Origin: Caldilineaceae bacterium
GTDB lineage: Bacteria > Chloroflexota > Anaerolineae > Caldilineales > Caldilineaceae
DNA length: 64,000 nt
Assembly: GCA_020846635.1 (NCBI GenBank)
Contig: JADLDO010000028.1
Location: 682,001 to 746,000 of the forward strand
Direction: 5' to 3'
The notes beneath the pieces were generated by a model that searched no databases, was not told the origin of the DNA, and saw only the letters and a program-made list of their open reading frames with translations. How positions within the stretch are numbered: the first letter of the stretch is position 1; every line of letters begins with the position of its first letter. Position numbers and translations under genes: made by a program. Positions 8,117-17,810 of the stretch are shown piece after piece.

Positions 8117-8857
8117 ATGCCGCACTCCAATCTCCCGAATTCTAGTTCGCCTCGATCTATACTCATTGTAGATGACGACGAACTGCTACGACGCAGTCTT
8201 GCCTACTCGCTAGAGCAGGCCGGTTACCAAGTACAGATGGCAGCCACTGCCGAAGCTGCTATCGAGATCATCGAGATGTCTCCGCCAAGCCTGGTGCTGC
8301 TCGATATCGGGTTGCCCAACATGGATGGTCTGGACGCAATTCGGCGCATCCGGGACATCTGCCCTGTCATTCTTGTGAGTGGTCGCCAACGGCAACTGGA
8401 CGAAGTACTAGGTCTAGAGCTTGGGGCCGAAGATTACATCAGAAAGCCCTTTGATACCGATGTACTCCTTGCACGCGTCCGCAATGTGCTCAAGCGAGCA
8501 CCGGCGGCCCAATCTGTAGAACAGCCTGTAGCGTTGCCTACCTTCTTGGCCCTCGGCGATCTGACAATCGATCTTGACACTCATACGGTTACTTGCAAGC
8601 AAAAGCCGGTTTTTCTTTCTCCTCTCGAGTTTCGACTTCTTCACACGCTTGCACAAGCGGCGCAGCGTGTTGTCTCAACTGAAGAGTTACTTAGACGCGT
8701 GTGGGGCGAGCATTATGTGGGCGAACCCCAAATTGTGTACGTCTATATGCGGTCCTTGCGAGAGAAACTGGAAGAGAATCCGCAATCGCCTCAGCGCATC
8801 CTGACGGTTCGAGGTGTCGGCTATCGCTTTGTGCCTCAGGGATCACAAGATGCATAG
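8117..8857 (+). CDS. OmpR/PhoB-family response regulator
   Basis: 246 residues. The N-terminal receiver carries the acidic cluster VDDDE, acceptor Asp in LVLLDIGLP, and Lys in the RKPF motif. The C-terminal ~95 residues form a winged helix of OmpR type (LSPLEFRLL, VVSTEELLRRVWG, VYMRSLREKL, ILTVRGVGYRF). It is a DNA-binding regulator phosphorylated by the sensor kinase encoded by the overlapping next gene. I chose the ATG at 8117, which has AGAGGG close upstream; an in-frame TTG at 8057 would add 20 residues without homology. The stop codon overlaps the kinase start by eight bases, so the two are translationally coupled. Target genes unknown; the permease gene at 10296 is convergent. Confidence 0.92.
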   Translation: MPHSNLPNSSSPRSILIVDDDELLRRSLAYSLEQAGYQVQMAATAEAAIEIIEMSPPSLVLLDIGLPNMDGLDAIRRIRDICPVILVSGRQRQLDEVLGLELGAEDYIRKPFDTDVLLARVRNVLKRAPAAQSVEQPVALPTFLALGDLTIDLDTHTVTCKQKPVFLSPLEFRLLHTLAQAAQRVVSTEELLRRVWGEHYVGEPQIVYVYMRSLREKLEENPQSPQRILTVRGVGYRFVPQGSQDA

Positions 8858-10250
8858 CCTGCGCAGTCGCCTACTTCTAAGTCACACGCTGCCCCTGCTG
8901 CTCATCACACCCTTAATGGGTATTGTCCTAGTCTTTGTATTGGAGACGAAGCTAATCCTAGTTAACCTCTCTAGACAGATGGAGGGCGAGGCACTCCTGA
9001 TTGCCGATATTGCTCGTGATTATCCTGAGATGTGGAGAGTTCCTGCTCAAGCCCAACTGTTTGTCTATCGTTTCAATCCCGATGTGACTGCAGAGTTGAC
9101 GCTGCTCCAACCTGATGGGCGGCTATGGAGTTCACCCAACCCTGGCGATCTGTCTCGACAGCAGAAAATTGTCTCCCATCCAGGCTTGCCTGCTACAGGT
9201 GGTGTTACTGCTACGGTTGTTGTCAGCTATAGCCAAGATTTGGATGCCGACGTGATTGCCCCGGTTGTCGGTGCCAACGGCGATGTAGTGGGGGTAATCC
9301 GACTGACTCGAGAGTTGGCCTCGGTCTATCATCGTTTTGAGCGTTTGCGCTATCTCATTGCTTGGGTGCTGCTCCCAGGACTACTGCTTGGTCTCCTAAT
9401 CGGCCTTACCTTAGCCATAACCCTAGAGCGCCCTTTAGAGCAACTGGCTCAGTCGATCCAGCAGGTGACGAGTGAAGACGAATTGGTGACCCTGCCGGAG
9501 CGTGGGCCCCAGGAAGTTCAACTCGTGGTACGCTCCTTTAACACGCTCATCGAACGCTTGCATATAGTGAAGGTTGCGCGACGCCAACTGTTGACGAATT
9601 TGGTTCATGAACTGGCACGCCCTCTAAGTGCCTTGCGTGCAGCGCTTCATGCCCTCCAAAGTGGAGCCGATGCTGACGAAAAGTTCCGCGCCTATCTGCT
9701 CACAGGCATGGTGGCAGAGTTGCAAGGCTTGCAGCGGCTGTTGGATGATCTGTTACAGTTCTATCAAGGGACCGTGGGCATGGTGCAACTAAATCGCCGC
9801 CCGACCGTGTTAAGCGAGTGGCTGCCCATTTGCCTCAGCACTTGGCAACAGGAGGCGGAGCAAAAAGGGCTGGTATGCCAGGCGATGATCCCCAATAACT
9901 TATCCACGCCATTGATCGATCCAGATCGCTTGAGTCAAGCCCTGGGAAACCTGCTCAGCAATGCCATCAAGTACACACCTGCCGGTGGCACCGTCAGTGT
10001 TGTAGCTGAGGCGGATGAGGATGAGTTTCGGGTGAGTGTCAACGATACAGGCCCAGGCATCGATCCACAAGAGCAAGAGCGTATCTTCGAACCATTCTAC
10101 CGCATGAATTCCAACCTTTATTCCGGGCATGGCCTGGGTTTGGGGCTGACGATTGTGCGTGATATCGTCGCAGCACACGGTGGACGGGTAGAAGTAGAGA
10201 GTACCCCCGGTCGTGGCAGTCAATTCACGCTCCGGCTGCCCATCAATTAG
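8850..10250 (+). CDS. Membrane sensor histidine kinase
   Basis: 466 residues. Helix 1 is at about 10-35, an extracytoplasmic sensor region follows to about 165, helix 2 lies near 168-195, then HAMP. The dimerisation/phosphoacceptor helix has LVHELARPLSALRAAL; the usual HELRTPL box is HELARPL here, with the His and Glu retained. The ATPase core has the N box NLLSNAIKYTP, G1 DTGPGID, F box FEPFYR and G2 GHGLGLGLTIV. It is the partner of the OmpR-type regulator at 8117-8857, whose stop codon overlaps this start. The signal sensed cannot be deduced. The H-box change is modest and activity is expected. Confidence 0.92.
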   Translation: MHSLRSRLLLSHTLPLLLITPLMGIVLVFVLETKLILVNLSRQMEGEALLIADIARDYPEMWRVPAQAQLFVYRFNPDVTAELTLLQPDGRLWSSPNPGDLSRQQKIVSHPGLPATGGVTATVVVSYSQDLDADVIAPVVGANGDVVGVIRLTRELASVYHRFERLRYLIAWVLLPGLLLGLLIGLTLAITLERPLEQLAQSIQQVTSEDELVTLPERGPQEVQLVVRSFNTLIERLHIVKVARRQLLTNLVHELARPLSALRAALHALQSGADADEKFRAYLLTGMVAELQGLQRLLDDLLQFYQGTVGMVQLNRRPTVLSEWLPICLSTWQQEAEQKGLVCQAMIPNNLSTPLIDPDRLSQALGNLLSNAIKYTPAGGTVSVVAEADEDEFRVSVNDTGPGIDPQEQERIFEPFYRMNSNLYSGHGLGLGLTIVRDIVAAHGGRVEVESTPGRGSQFTLRLPIN

Positions 10251-10295
10251 TTGAGGGGCGAGAAAGGGTCTGTATACGTTGCGTTATCCTTGATT

Positions 10296-12716
10296 TTACC
10301 CCTCGTAGGCCAATGTCTCGCGCACGCTCAGGCGGGCAGCGGCGCGCGCAGGGATGAGGCTGGAGAGCGCCGAGACGACCACGGCGATGGTCAGCCAGAG
10401 GGGGAGCGCGCGCAGGTCAAAGACATAGGTCAGTGGCAACTGGGCGAAATTCATGCCTACTGTATAGCTCATCACTCGACTCATCGGCTGGGCCAGCACA
10501 AAGGCCGCTGCCCAGGCGATGATGCTGATCACCACCCCTTCGACGACAAAGAGGCGGATCACGGCGCGATCCGATGCCCCGATGGCGCGCAGCACCCCGA
10601 TCTCGCGGCGACGTTCCAACACGTTAATGCTCATTGTGCCCATCAGCCCCAGGCTCCCGACCGTTGCCAGCAAAAAAGCCATAAAGAGCAGGATCACCGT
10701 CACGATGTTAAAGCGTTCTGAGAAGATTACGCGGTCCTCACTGGCATTGCGAATCGATTTGACCTGCAGGCCCGCGACCTGGAGCTGATCTGTGGCAGCT
10801 TGGGCCACGCTGCGTTGGGTGGCGGCGTCGTGGGTGTGGGTGAGGATGCGTACCATATCGGCGCGGTTGGTGCCGCCCACTTTGTGCCAGAGATAGGGCT
10901 GGTTGGCATAGACAATCGCCGGGGCAATCGGCGGCTGAAAGACCTGGATGACCCCTACAATCTCAAAGACCAGTTCCTCCTGCCCAATGCGGATGATCAT
11001 AGGGCGACCCAGCGCCAACTCCGGTTCCCATTGCAACAGCGCACGCGGCACGACCACCGCGTCTCTGTCCGCGGGCGTCAGCCAGCGTCCTGCGATGATG
11101 TTGGGTTGAAAGACTGCGGTTTGGGCCGGGAGGCCGTAGACAAAGAGCTGTTTGCCCTGGCTCTCATCCGCACGCACAGGCGCGCCCTCGCGCACCGTCC
11201 ACCCCTCCTGCACTGCCACCCCCGGCACTTGATTGATGACCCCCTGGATACGATGCAGGGTATAGGGCTGGTTGAACTGGATTTGTACATCAAAGCCGCG
11301 CTCGATCAATGTCTGCTCCAGGGTGCTAAAGAGCGAGGCACGCACGCTGAGGACACTCATAAAGAGCGCTCCTCCCAGCGTCAGGGGAATCAGCGTGCGG
11401 ATGAGACGCCCACGGCGGCGAAAGGTATTCCGCAACGCCAGCCGCACCGGGCGCGAGATGGGCAGTCGTTGCTGGAGCGCCACCACTCGCTGCGCCAGGG
11501 GTGTGTTGGGCGGCTCTGGGCTATCCACACCGGCATCCGCCAACGCCTCGCGCACCGTACGTTGAACCGTAGTAACCACCGGAAAAAAGGCAGCGGCAAT
11601 CGGTGTCACTATCCCCACTGCCACCTGTAAGGCCACGGCTAAGGGCTGGATCGGGGTGCGCCCCAAGTCAAAGTTGAGTTGGGCTGCCACAAAGCCGGAG
11701 AAGGTGCGCGAACCCAGCACGCCTAAAGGGATCGCCAGCAAGAGCGCGCCAATGCCAAAGCACATCACCATACGCAGGTATAGGTCAGCAATTTGAATCG
11801 GGCGTGCGCCAATCGCCTTCATCACGCCGATCTGGCGCGTCTGCTGGGTCAACAGCGCGGTGATGACATTGATGACCAGGAAGCCGGAGAGGATCAGCGC
11901 CAGGACGCCCAACGTAGAGAGAATGATCAGGATGGTGGGGAGAAAATCTTCGACAAAGTGCTTGCCTGGTTCGGGCACTTCCGTCCAGCCCACCACCAGT
12001 CCGTCACGCGCCAGCTTGTCGGCTGCGGCTTGGGCCACATGCGTAATGTGGGCCTTGTCGCCACGCCCCTCTGCCACCAAGATCTGTAATTGATTAAAGC
12101 CGCGCGGGAGGCCCAGCCACTCTAATGTGTCGCGCGTGACGTAGGCGTAGGGGATGCCGGTAATCTGGGCAGGCGGCTGGTTCATGTCGTGGGCGAGGCC
12201 GGCAATGGGCAGGGTGCGCTGATCACCCAGGCTGTTTTCCACCAGCAAACTCTCGCCCACTTGCGCGCCTGTCAGCGCCAGCGAATTGCGTTCGATCAGC
12301 GCTTGACGGTCGGGCGGGGGCCATGCACCCTGCCAGGGATGCACCATGTTGACCTGGTTGTTGGTGTAATCCTCCAGGGCAAAAAGTTGGATGTCATGCC
12401 ATTCCCCGCTGGGGTTGCGATATTGAATGACGACCGTGGTGCGCCCTTCGGCAACGGCAACCTGGGGCATGCGCCGCACAGATTCCACGGTCGGCAGATC
12501 AAAGCCCTTGCCCTCAAAGCCAGCGACATGCAGGATTGCGCTGGAAGGGTTGATCTCTTGATAGCGAGCGGCGAGTTCGGTACGCAGCGTTGCCCCCGCG
12601 CCGATGATCAACCCGAAGGCAAAGATGCCAATCGCAACCGAGAGGATGATCAAGAAGGTACGTGAACGGTAGAGCCATATCCCGCGCCAGACATAGCGCC
12701 AGCGTAGACCGCTCAT
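10296..12716 (-). CDS. ABC transporter permease, FtsX/MacB type, two permease repeats
   Basis: 806 residues. One membrane helix near residues 20-45 (FLIILSVAIGIFAFGL) is followed by a MacB-like periplasmic domain, then three helices around 265-390 (LALILSGFLVINVITALL...). The same layout repeats after residue ~430: helix at SVLSVRASLF, periplasmic domain, and three helices at the C-terminus ending in ARLSVRETLAYEG. This is the long FtsX-like permease architecture that works with a LolD-type ATPase on lipoproteins, macrolides or cell-wall control. No ATPase gene lies in the window beside it. Start at 12716 has AGGAG 11 bases upstream. It is convergent with the two-component operon, so a direct regulatory link is only a guess. 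Confidence 0.88.
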   Translation of the reverse strand: MSGLRWRYVWRGIWLYRSRTFLIILSVAIGIFAFGLIIGAGATLRTELAARYQEINPSSAILHVAGFEGKGFDLPTVESVRRMPQVAVAEGRTTVVIQYRNPSGEWHDIQLFALEDYTNNQVNMVHPWQGAWPPPDRQALIERNSLALTGAQVGESLLVENSLGDQRTLPIAGLAHDMNQPPAQITGIPYAYVTRDTLEWLGLPRGFNQLQILVAEGRGDKAHITHVAQAAADKLARDGLVVGWTEVPEPGKHFVEDFLPTILIILSTLGVLALILSGFLVINVITALLTQQTRQIGVMKAIGARPIQIADLYLRMVMCFGIGALLLAIPLGVLGSRTFSGFVAAQLNFDLGRTPIQPLAVALQVAVGIVTPIAAAFFPVVTTVQRTVREALADAGVDSPEPPNTPLAQRVVALQQRLPISRPVRLALRNTFRRRGRLIRTLIPLTLGGALFMSVLSVRASLFSTLEQTLIERGFDVQIQFNQPYTLHRIQGVINQVPGVAVQEGWTVREGAPVRADESQGKQLFVYGLPAQTAVFQPNIIAGRWLTPADRDAVVVPRALLQWEPELALGRPMIIRIGQEELVFEIVGVIQVFQPPIAPAIVYANQPYLWHKVGGTNRADMVRILTHTHDAATQRSVAQAATDQLQVAGLQVKSIRNASEDRVIFSERFNIVTVILLFMAFLLATVGSLGLMGTMSINVLERRREIGVLRAIGASDRAVIRLFVVEGVVISIIAWAAAFVLAQPMSRVMSYTVGMNFAQLPLTYVFDLRALPLWLTIAVVVSALSSLIPARAAARLSVRETLAYEG

Positions 12717-12912
12717 GGGGCTTGCTTCTCCTAGAGTAAGGCAAAGCACAGGCAAAGTATACGTGCATATCTGCTGAAGCTAAGTATGACCGATTTTACC
12801 ATTCTTGTCATCCAGGGCGAGCTTCCTCTCGCTTCTCTTCCCAGAGGAATCGCGCATATAATGGCTTGAGGTCTTTGGCAGACGCTCACCTCATACGAGC
12901 TATAGGTCTAAT

Positions 12913-12953
12913 ACCCTCCCGGAAGCTGGGGAGCCCTCTGGGCGCGGGAGGGT
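12913..12953. repeat. Dispersed hairpin family 1, long form
   Basis: Arms begin ACCCTCCCGGAAGC and close with GGGAGGGTT; the core GGAGCCCTCTGGGC is the reverse complement of the core of the copy at 59561-59606. The right arm has partly decayed. Confidence 0.6.
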
Positions 12954-13013
12954 TGAAATGAGCATACCACCTCACTTGACATGATCAATCCATCCTCAAG
13001 GAGAAGCCACCCT

Positions 13014-13778
13014 ATGGGCACACCATCCTCTATCGTTTCTTCCATATATAGCAGCGGCAAAATCTATGATCGCCTATTCGCTGGCAGTTCGGGCTATCTG
13101 TATTGGGGAAGTTTGGCTCAAGCCTATGGCGACCCTGTCTTGGAGATCATGTGCGGCACAGGCTTGGTCTCAATTCCCCTCGCCCGGCAAGGTTATAAGG
13201 TGACAGGGCTGGATTTGGCCAAGACGATGTTGGCGGAGGCGCGGCACAAGGCATCTCAGGCAGGTGTAGAGGTGGATTGGGTGTTGGGCGATGTGCGTGA
13301 TTTCGACTTGGGCAAGCAGTTCAAGTTGATCTTCCTGCCCTCGAATTCCATCTGCCACTTGCTGACACGCGCTGATCTCGAAGCATGCCTGGCTTGTGTG
13401 GCGCACCATCTGGATGCCAGTGGCCGCTTTGCCGTGACGGTTTTTGTGCCTAGCCTGGAACTGCTTATCAAAACATCAGAAGAAGAGCAGCCATTTTCAA
13501 CTTACACAGACCCGGAATCGGGTGAAGAAGTGGTGATGACGCAGCGTTCGTGGTATGACTCTGCCACGCAGATCAAACACAACCAGCTTTTTAAGCGGGT
13601 AGGCAGTGGGCCGACAGAGCCGAATGGGGAGTTGACCATGCGTATGTACTTCCCGCAAGAGCTGGACGCGCTTTTTTGGTACAACGGTTTCGCCATTGAA
13701 CATAAATATGGAGGCACCGACCATAGTCCTTTTGATGGGCAGTCGGCAATGCAATACTATATACTCAAGCATCGCTAA
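13014..13778 (+). CDS. Class I SAM-dependent methyltransferase
   Basis: 254 residues. The Rossmann-fold SAM site is clear: motif I VLEIMCGTGLVSIPLA near residue 45, acidic motif II GLDLAKTML, motif III LGDVRDFDLG and a post-motif LPSNSICHL. The N-terminal IYDRLFAG resembles the YDxxY region of many small-molecule methyltransferases, and the C-terminal half includes an MRMYFPQELDALFWYNGF segment common in ubiquinone/other ring methylases. The acceptor is unknown. ATG at 13014 has AAGGAG ten bases upstream; an earlier in-frame ATG at 12981 lacks a site. The next gene (aldo/keto reductase) follows 42 bases later on the same strand, so they may be co-transcribed. Confidence 0.85.
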   Translation: MGTPSSIVSSIYSSGKIYDRLFAGSSGYLYWGSLAQAYGDPVLEIMCGTGLVSIPLARQGYKVTGLDLAKTMLAEARHKASQAGVEVDWVLGDVRDFDLGKQFKLIFLPSNSICHLLTRADLEACLACVAHHLDASGRFAVTVFVPSLELLIKTSEEEQPFSTYTDPESGEEVVMTQRSWYDSATQIKHNQLFKRVGSGPTEPNGELTMRMYFPQELDALFWYNGFAIEHKYGGTDHSPFDGQSAMQYYILKHR

Positions 13779-13820
13779 ATATTTCTACAAATCATAAAAC
13801 AGCAACCTGGGAGAAATCAG

Positions 13821-14846
13821 ATGGAATACAGACAGCTTGGCGGTTCCGGCCTAAAAGTACCCGTACTATCGTTTGGCACTGCCACCTTTGCGGGTGGCGA
13901 ACATGATCGTGCCTGGGGCAATACACAAGTGGAGGAGGCCAGCCGCCTCGTTGATATTGCGTTGGAAGCGGGCGCTAATCTTTTTGATACAGCGGATGTC
14001 TATTCGCGCGGCAGGTCCGAGGAAGTTCTTGGTCAGGCAATTAAGAACCGGCGTGATGAGGTTTTGATCTCGACCAAAGCCACCTTTCGCTCCGAAGCGG
14101 GGCCGAATGGGCTTGGCTCCTCGCGCTATCACCTGTTGCGCGCCTGCGAGGCCAGTCTGCGCCGCCTGGGCACTGACTATATTGACCTCTATACGCTGCA
14201 TGGCTTTGATGCGCTCACACCTGTGGAAGAGACGTTGCGTACGCTCGAAGACCTTGTGCGCAGCGGCAAGGTGCGCTACATCGGCTGCTCCAACTTTTCC
14301 GGCTGGCATCTGATGAAGTCATTGGCTGTTTCCGAAAAATATGGTCTGCCGCGCTACGTTGCTCATCAAGCCTATTATTCGCTGGCGGGGCGTGACTATG
14401 AATGGGAACTGATGCCGCTGGCAATTGACCAGAAGGTGGGCACCTTCGTCTGGAGCCCGCTGGCACAAGGACGGCTTACGGGCAAAGTGCGCCGCAACCA
14501 GCCCGCACCCGCAGATAGCCGCGTCCGCAACCCGTCCGAGACCAACCAATCGGGCGACAGCGAGACCTTATACCGAACTGTGGAGGCGATGGACGAAATT
14601 GCCGCGGAGACGGGCAAGACCCTCTCGCAAATTGCGCTCAACTGGCTGCTCCAGCGCCCGACCGTGGCATCGATCATCTTTGGCGCAAGGAATGAAGAAC
14701 AGTTCCGCGAGAATCTTGGCGCAGTGGGGTGGAACCTAACCGCCGAGCAGATCGCCAAGCTCGACGCAGCCAGCGCCACCACGCCGAGCTATCCCTACTG
14801 GCATCAGCTCAACTTCAAGGAGCGCAATCCTTTTCCCACACTCTAA
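13821..14846 (+). CDS. Aldo/keto reductase
   Basis: 341 residues with the full (beta/alpha)8 reductase signature set. It opens YRQLGGSGLKVPVLSFGT; the catalytic tetrad is D56 (NLFDTADVY), Y61, K86 (ISTKATF) and H127 (YTLHGFD). The NADPH-binding region shows IGCSNFSGW and the late SIIFGARNEEQ block. Length matches the YajO/voltage-channel beta-subunit-like branch of soluble reductases. It would reduce carbonyls or related compounds using NADPH; the physiological substrate is not apparent. A ribosome site GGGAG precedes the ATG. A 16-base inverted repeat with a following T-run (14866-14926) probably terminates transcription. Confidence 0.93.
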   Translation: MEYRQLGGSGLKVPVLSFGTATFAGGEHDRAWGNTQVEEASRLVDIALEAGANLFDTADVYSRGRSEEVLGQAIKNRRDEVLISTKATFRSEAGPNGLGSSRYHLLRACEASLRRLGTDYIDLYTLHGFDALTPVEETLRTLEDLVRSGKVRYIGCSNFSGWHLMKSLAVSEKYGLPRYVAHQAYYSLAGRDYEWELMPLAIDQKVGTFVWSPLAQGRLTGKVRRNQPAPADSRVRNPSETNQSGDSETLYRTVEAMDEIAAETGKTLSQIALNWLLQRPTVASIIFGARNEEQFRENLGAVGWNLTAEQIAKLDAASATTPSYPYWHQLNFKERNPFPTL

Positions 14847-14865
14847 ACCCAGAGAGGAATGTTCT

Positions 14866-14926
14866 CGCCCAGAGGCGCGGAGGCCCGGAGAAGCAGAGTC
14901 TTCCCTAGCTTCCGCGCCTCTGGGCG
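14866..14926 (+). terminator. Hairpin family 2 copy acting as terminator between convergent genes
   Basis: CGCCCAGAGGCGCGGA (14866-14881) is perfectly complementary to 14911-14926; 29-base loop; followed by ACTGATTTTT. Belongs to the CGCCCAGAGGCG repeat family also seen at 51309-51376 and, in half form, near 28695. Confidence 0.6.
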
Positions 14927-14942
14927 ACTGATTTTTGGAGCA

Positions 14943-17354
14943 TCAGAGCGCGATGCCACTGCGGACGAGCACACGCCGCGCGGTGTTGACAATGCTCTCG
15001 GCATGGATGTCGAAGTGCCGGTAGAGATCCGCCCGCTCTCCCGACTGCCCAAAGCCATCAACACCGAGGGGATAGGTACGCATGCCATAGACACTGCCCA
15101 GCCAGGCAAGCGCGTGAGATGCTCCATCCAGGACGGTGATGATGGGCGCGTGACGCTCGCTGGGTGGCAGCAGCCAGGCGAAGGGCGAGTCATGTTGGCG
15201 GGAATCACCGTCGCCATGCCGCTCTTCATCGCGCCATGCTTCATAAAGACGCTGCGCGCTGGTCAAGTTGAGGACGTTGGCCGGGATGCCTTGCTGGTGA
15301 AGGTGTGCGGCGGCATCCATCGCGTCCGGTACCATCGCTCCGGCAGCCACCAAGTGAACGAGATGTGAGCGCGGCAGCGAGGGCGCAGCCGTACGCCAGT
15401 CCACGATGCGATAGCCACCGGCAAGCACCTGCTTACGCAGATTCGCTTCGCCAATACGCGCGACCGCTTCCTCCATACGGCTCTGATCAACCTGTTTGGT
15501 GGTCAGCCGGAAGTAGGTGGCGCGGCCATGATCGCGGTCGCAACATTGGCGAAGGGCCTCGATCATCATCCATTCCATCTCTTTGACGAAGCAGGGCTCA
15601 TAGGCGTTTAGATTGGGCAGTTCGATGCCGAGGGAGGGCGTGACTGTGGACTGGTGCGCGCCGCCTTCCGGGGCCAGGCTGATCCCTGAGGGTGTGCCGG
15701 CAAAAATGAACTTCGCGCCGGAATAGAGGGCATAGATCAGCGAATCCAGCCCGCGACAGATAAAGGGGTCGTACACTGTGCCTATGGGGATCATCTGCTG
15801 ATCGCAATGCTCATGCGCCAGACCGAACATGCCCAATGCCATAAAGAGATTCATTTCAGAGATGCCCAACTCGATGTGTTGGCCGGTTGGCCTCTCTTTC
15901 CAAGAGGTCAACGGCTGCTCATCTGTCTCCGTTTGTACACGCCCATCCAGTTTGAAGACGCCGTTTTTGATGATCCAGCCGGATAGGTTGGTTGAGGTGG
16001 ACACATCCGGCGAAATGGTTACAACACGGTGGCTCAACTCCGGCACGCGGCTGATTGCCATGAGCAACTGGCCCAATGCCTGCTGCGTGCTGATCAAGCC
16101 CTGGCTGCGTATACCGAATTCGTCGGGAATGTCGTACCGCTCAAGAGCAGCAGTGGCAATGGGATGTTCGACAGGGAAAAGCCGCTGTTGGGCCGCCTGG
16201 CACAGCGCCCCGCCTGGAGAGATGGGGGACAATGGCGACCATTCCTGGCCTGGAGGCACATCGAGCGCCAGTTGTAAGGCTGCCATCTGTTCAGATGACA
16301 GCAGCTTGGAGTGATTGAGTGGATCTCCGGCAATCGGCAAGCCCCAGCCTTTGATGGTATAGGCGAAGAGGATGGTTGGCCGCGTGAGATCCTGCCCCAC
16401 AAAGTCTAGGGCTTGGGTGAGCGCTTGTAGATCATGGCCACCCAGATTGCTCAAGATAGAGGGCAATTCCGCATCCGGTACGGCTGCCACCACGGAGAGC
16501 ACGCCGGTACGGTTGGCCTCTGCCAGTTCGCCAAGCCGCTGCCTGCCCTCGGCACCGGGGAGCGTGATGAGGGCCTGATAGTCCTCGTTGTTCATTTCGT
16601 CGATGCAGCGGCGCAGATCGGTGCCGCCGGGCTGCTTGAACAAATGTTGGAGCAGATGACCATATTTCACCTCGACCACGCGCCAGCCACATTCGGCAAA
16701 GAGCCGTTTTAGCTGGGCAGCGCGAATGCCGGGCACGACGCGATCCAGGCTTTGGCGGTTGAGATCCACGATCCAAAGCAGATTGCGCGCGGATGCAAGG
16801 TTGGGGTCTAGGATCGCTTCCCAGACGTTGCCTTCATCCAACTCGGCGTCACCCAGCAGAGCGACAAAGCGGCGCGGTGCAACAGCGGCAAAGTGGTGGG
16901 TGGCATAGGTGTGAGCCAAAGCCGCAAATGCAGGCGCGACCGCACCAAGACCAACCGAGCCGGTGGAGAAGTCTACCTGATCCGGGTCTTTGGTGCGGCT
17001 GGGGTAGGCTTGCAGACCGCCATAGCTACGTAATTGGGTGAGATACTCCTGCGGCAGTTGGCCCAGCAGGTACTGGATGGCGTGAAAGACAGGGGAAGCA
17101 TGGGGCTTGACCGCGACACGATCGCCGGCCTTGAGGAAGTGGAAATAGAGCGCGGTCATGATCGAAACGACCGAAGCCGACGAGGCCTGGTGTCCGCCGA
17201 TTTTCGACTTCTCGCGATTGGGCCGGACGTTGTTGGCATGGTGAATGATCTGCGTGGAGAGCCAAAGCACGCACTGCTGGAGGGATTCCAGCGCCTGGAT
17301 CTCTTCCGTAGACAACGGCTGGGTATTCTCTTGGGGTGGGGCAAATTCGGCCAT
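14943..17354 (-). CDS. Thiamine-diphosphate enzyme, homodimeric 2-oxoacid dehydrogenase E1 (AceE-like)/transketolase family
   Basis: 803 residues in the three-domain transketolase layout. The N-terminal pyrimidine/pyrophosphate domain includes GGHQASSASVV, SVGLGAVAPAFAAL and the ThDP motif GDAELDEGN ... WIVDLNRQSLD. That last block resembles GDGEMDE/NLQRLDG of the homodimeric pyruvate dehydrogenase E1. The middle domain has LGISEMNLFMALGMFGLAHEH's core, then PSGISLAPEGGAHQS. At about 800 residues it is shorter than AceE (~890) and has no E2/E3 genes beside it, so the oxo-acid substrate and partner are uncertain; it may be a stand-alone decarboxylase/ketolase. GGAG lies 7 bases before the ATG. 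Confidence 0.8.
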   Translation of the reverse strand: MAEFAPPQENTQPLSTEEIQALESLQQCVLWLSTQIIHHANNVRPNREKSKIGGHQASSASVVSIMTALYFHFLKAGDRVAVKPHASPVFHAIQYLLGQLPQEYLTQLRSYGGLQAYPSRTKDPDQVDFSTGSVGLGAVAPAFAALAHTYATHHFAAVAPRRFVALLGDAELDEGNVWEAILDPNLASARNLLWIVDLNRQSLDRVVPGIRAAQLKRLFAECGWRVVEVKYGHLLQHLFKQPGGTDLRRCIDEMNNEDYQALITLPGAEGRQRLGELAEANRTGVLSVVAAVPDAELPSILSNLGGHDLQALTQALDFVGQDLTRPTILFAYTIKGWGLPIAGDPLNHSKLLSSEQMAALQLALDVPPGQEWSPLSPISPGGALCQAAQQRLFPVEHPIATAALERYDIPDEFGIRSQGLISTQQALGQLLMAISRVPELSHRVVTISPDVSTSTNLSGWIIKNGVFKLDGRVQTETDEQPLTSWKERPTGQHIELGISEMNLFMALGMFGLAHEHCDQQMIPIGTVYDPFICRGLDSLIYALYSGAKFIFAGTPSGISLAPEGGAHQSTVTPSLGIELPNLNAYEPCFVKEMEWMMIEALRQCCDRDHGRATYFRLTTKQVDQSRMEEAVARIGEANLRKQVLAGGYRIVDWRTAAPSLPRSHLVHLVAAGAMVPDAMDAAAHLHQQGIPANVLNLTSAQRLYEAWRDEERHGDGDSRQHDSPFAWLLPPSERHAPIITVLDGASHALAWLGSVYGMRTYPLGVDGFGQSGERADLYRHFDIHAESIVNTARRVLVRSGIAL

Positions 17355-17555
17355 GATACTCTCCCGTAGGCAGCTAGCCGAGTCCGGTGCATTGCAGATC
17401 GACCCGATAAAATCGACCCCAGGATTCTACGCATTCTACAAAGTGATTCACGTCTGAACAATGGGGAAGGCAACCATGTCAATGCGTGGTAATATGAGTA
17501 TTCATCTTGACGCGCTTGTGACTTCATCTAGGGGAGGTTTGATAAAGTTCACATC

Positions 17556-17801
17556 ATGCTAAACTGGCAAGAGTACATCACTGTTGATCCCACCGTCTGT
17601 CATGGTCAAGCCTGTATCCGTGGCACACGGATTCCTGTTGCAGTCGTCTTAGACAATCTCGCCGCCGGGATTAGTGAAGCGGAGATTTTGCATAGTTATC
17701 CAGCATTGTCCCCTAATGCCCTGCGCGCCGCCCTGGCCTATGCAGCAGAGTTGGCGCGCGAACGAGTCGTTGCTGTGCCGGGTTTAAGCATTCGCGCTTA
17801 A
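17556..17801 (+). CDS. DUF433-family small protein (antitoxin-like), no toxin partner adjacent
   Basis: 81 residues matching the DUF433 fold: ITVDPTVCHGQACIRGTRIPV, then VLDNLAAGISEAEILHSYP and an ALRAALAYAAE helix. Members often act as antitoxins of DUF5615 PIN-like toxins, as in the pair at 32608-33148. Here the following gene is on the opposite strand, ten bases beyond the stop, so this copy is an orphan. It may be a solitary DNA-binding regulator or a remnant of a pair. Confidence 0.8.
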   Translation: MLNWQEYITVDPTVCHGQACIRGTRIPVAVVLDNLAAGISEAEILHSYPALSPNALRAALAYAAELARERVVAVPGLSIRA

Positions 17802-17810
17802 AATCATCGC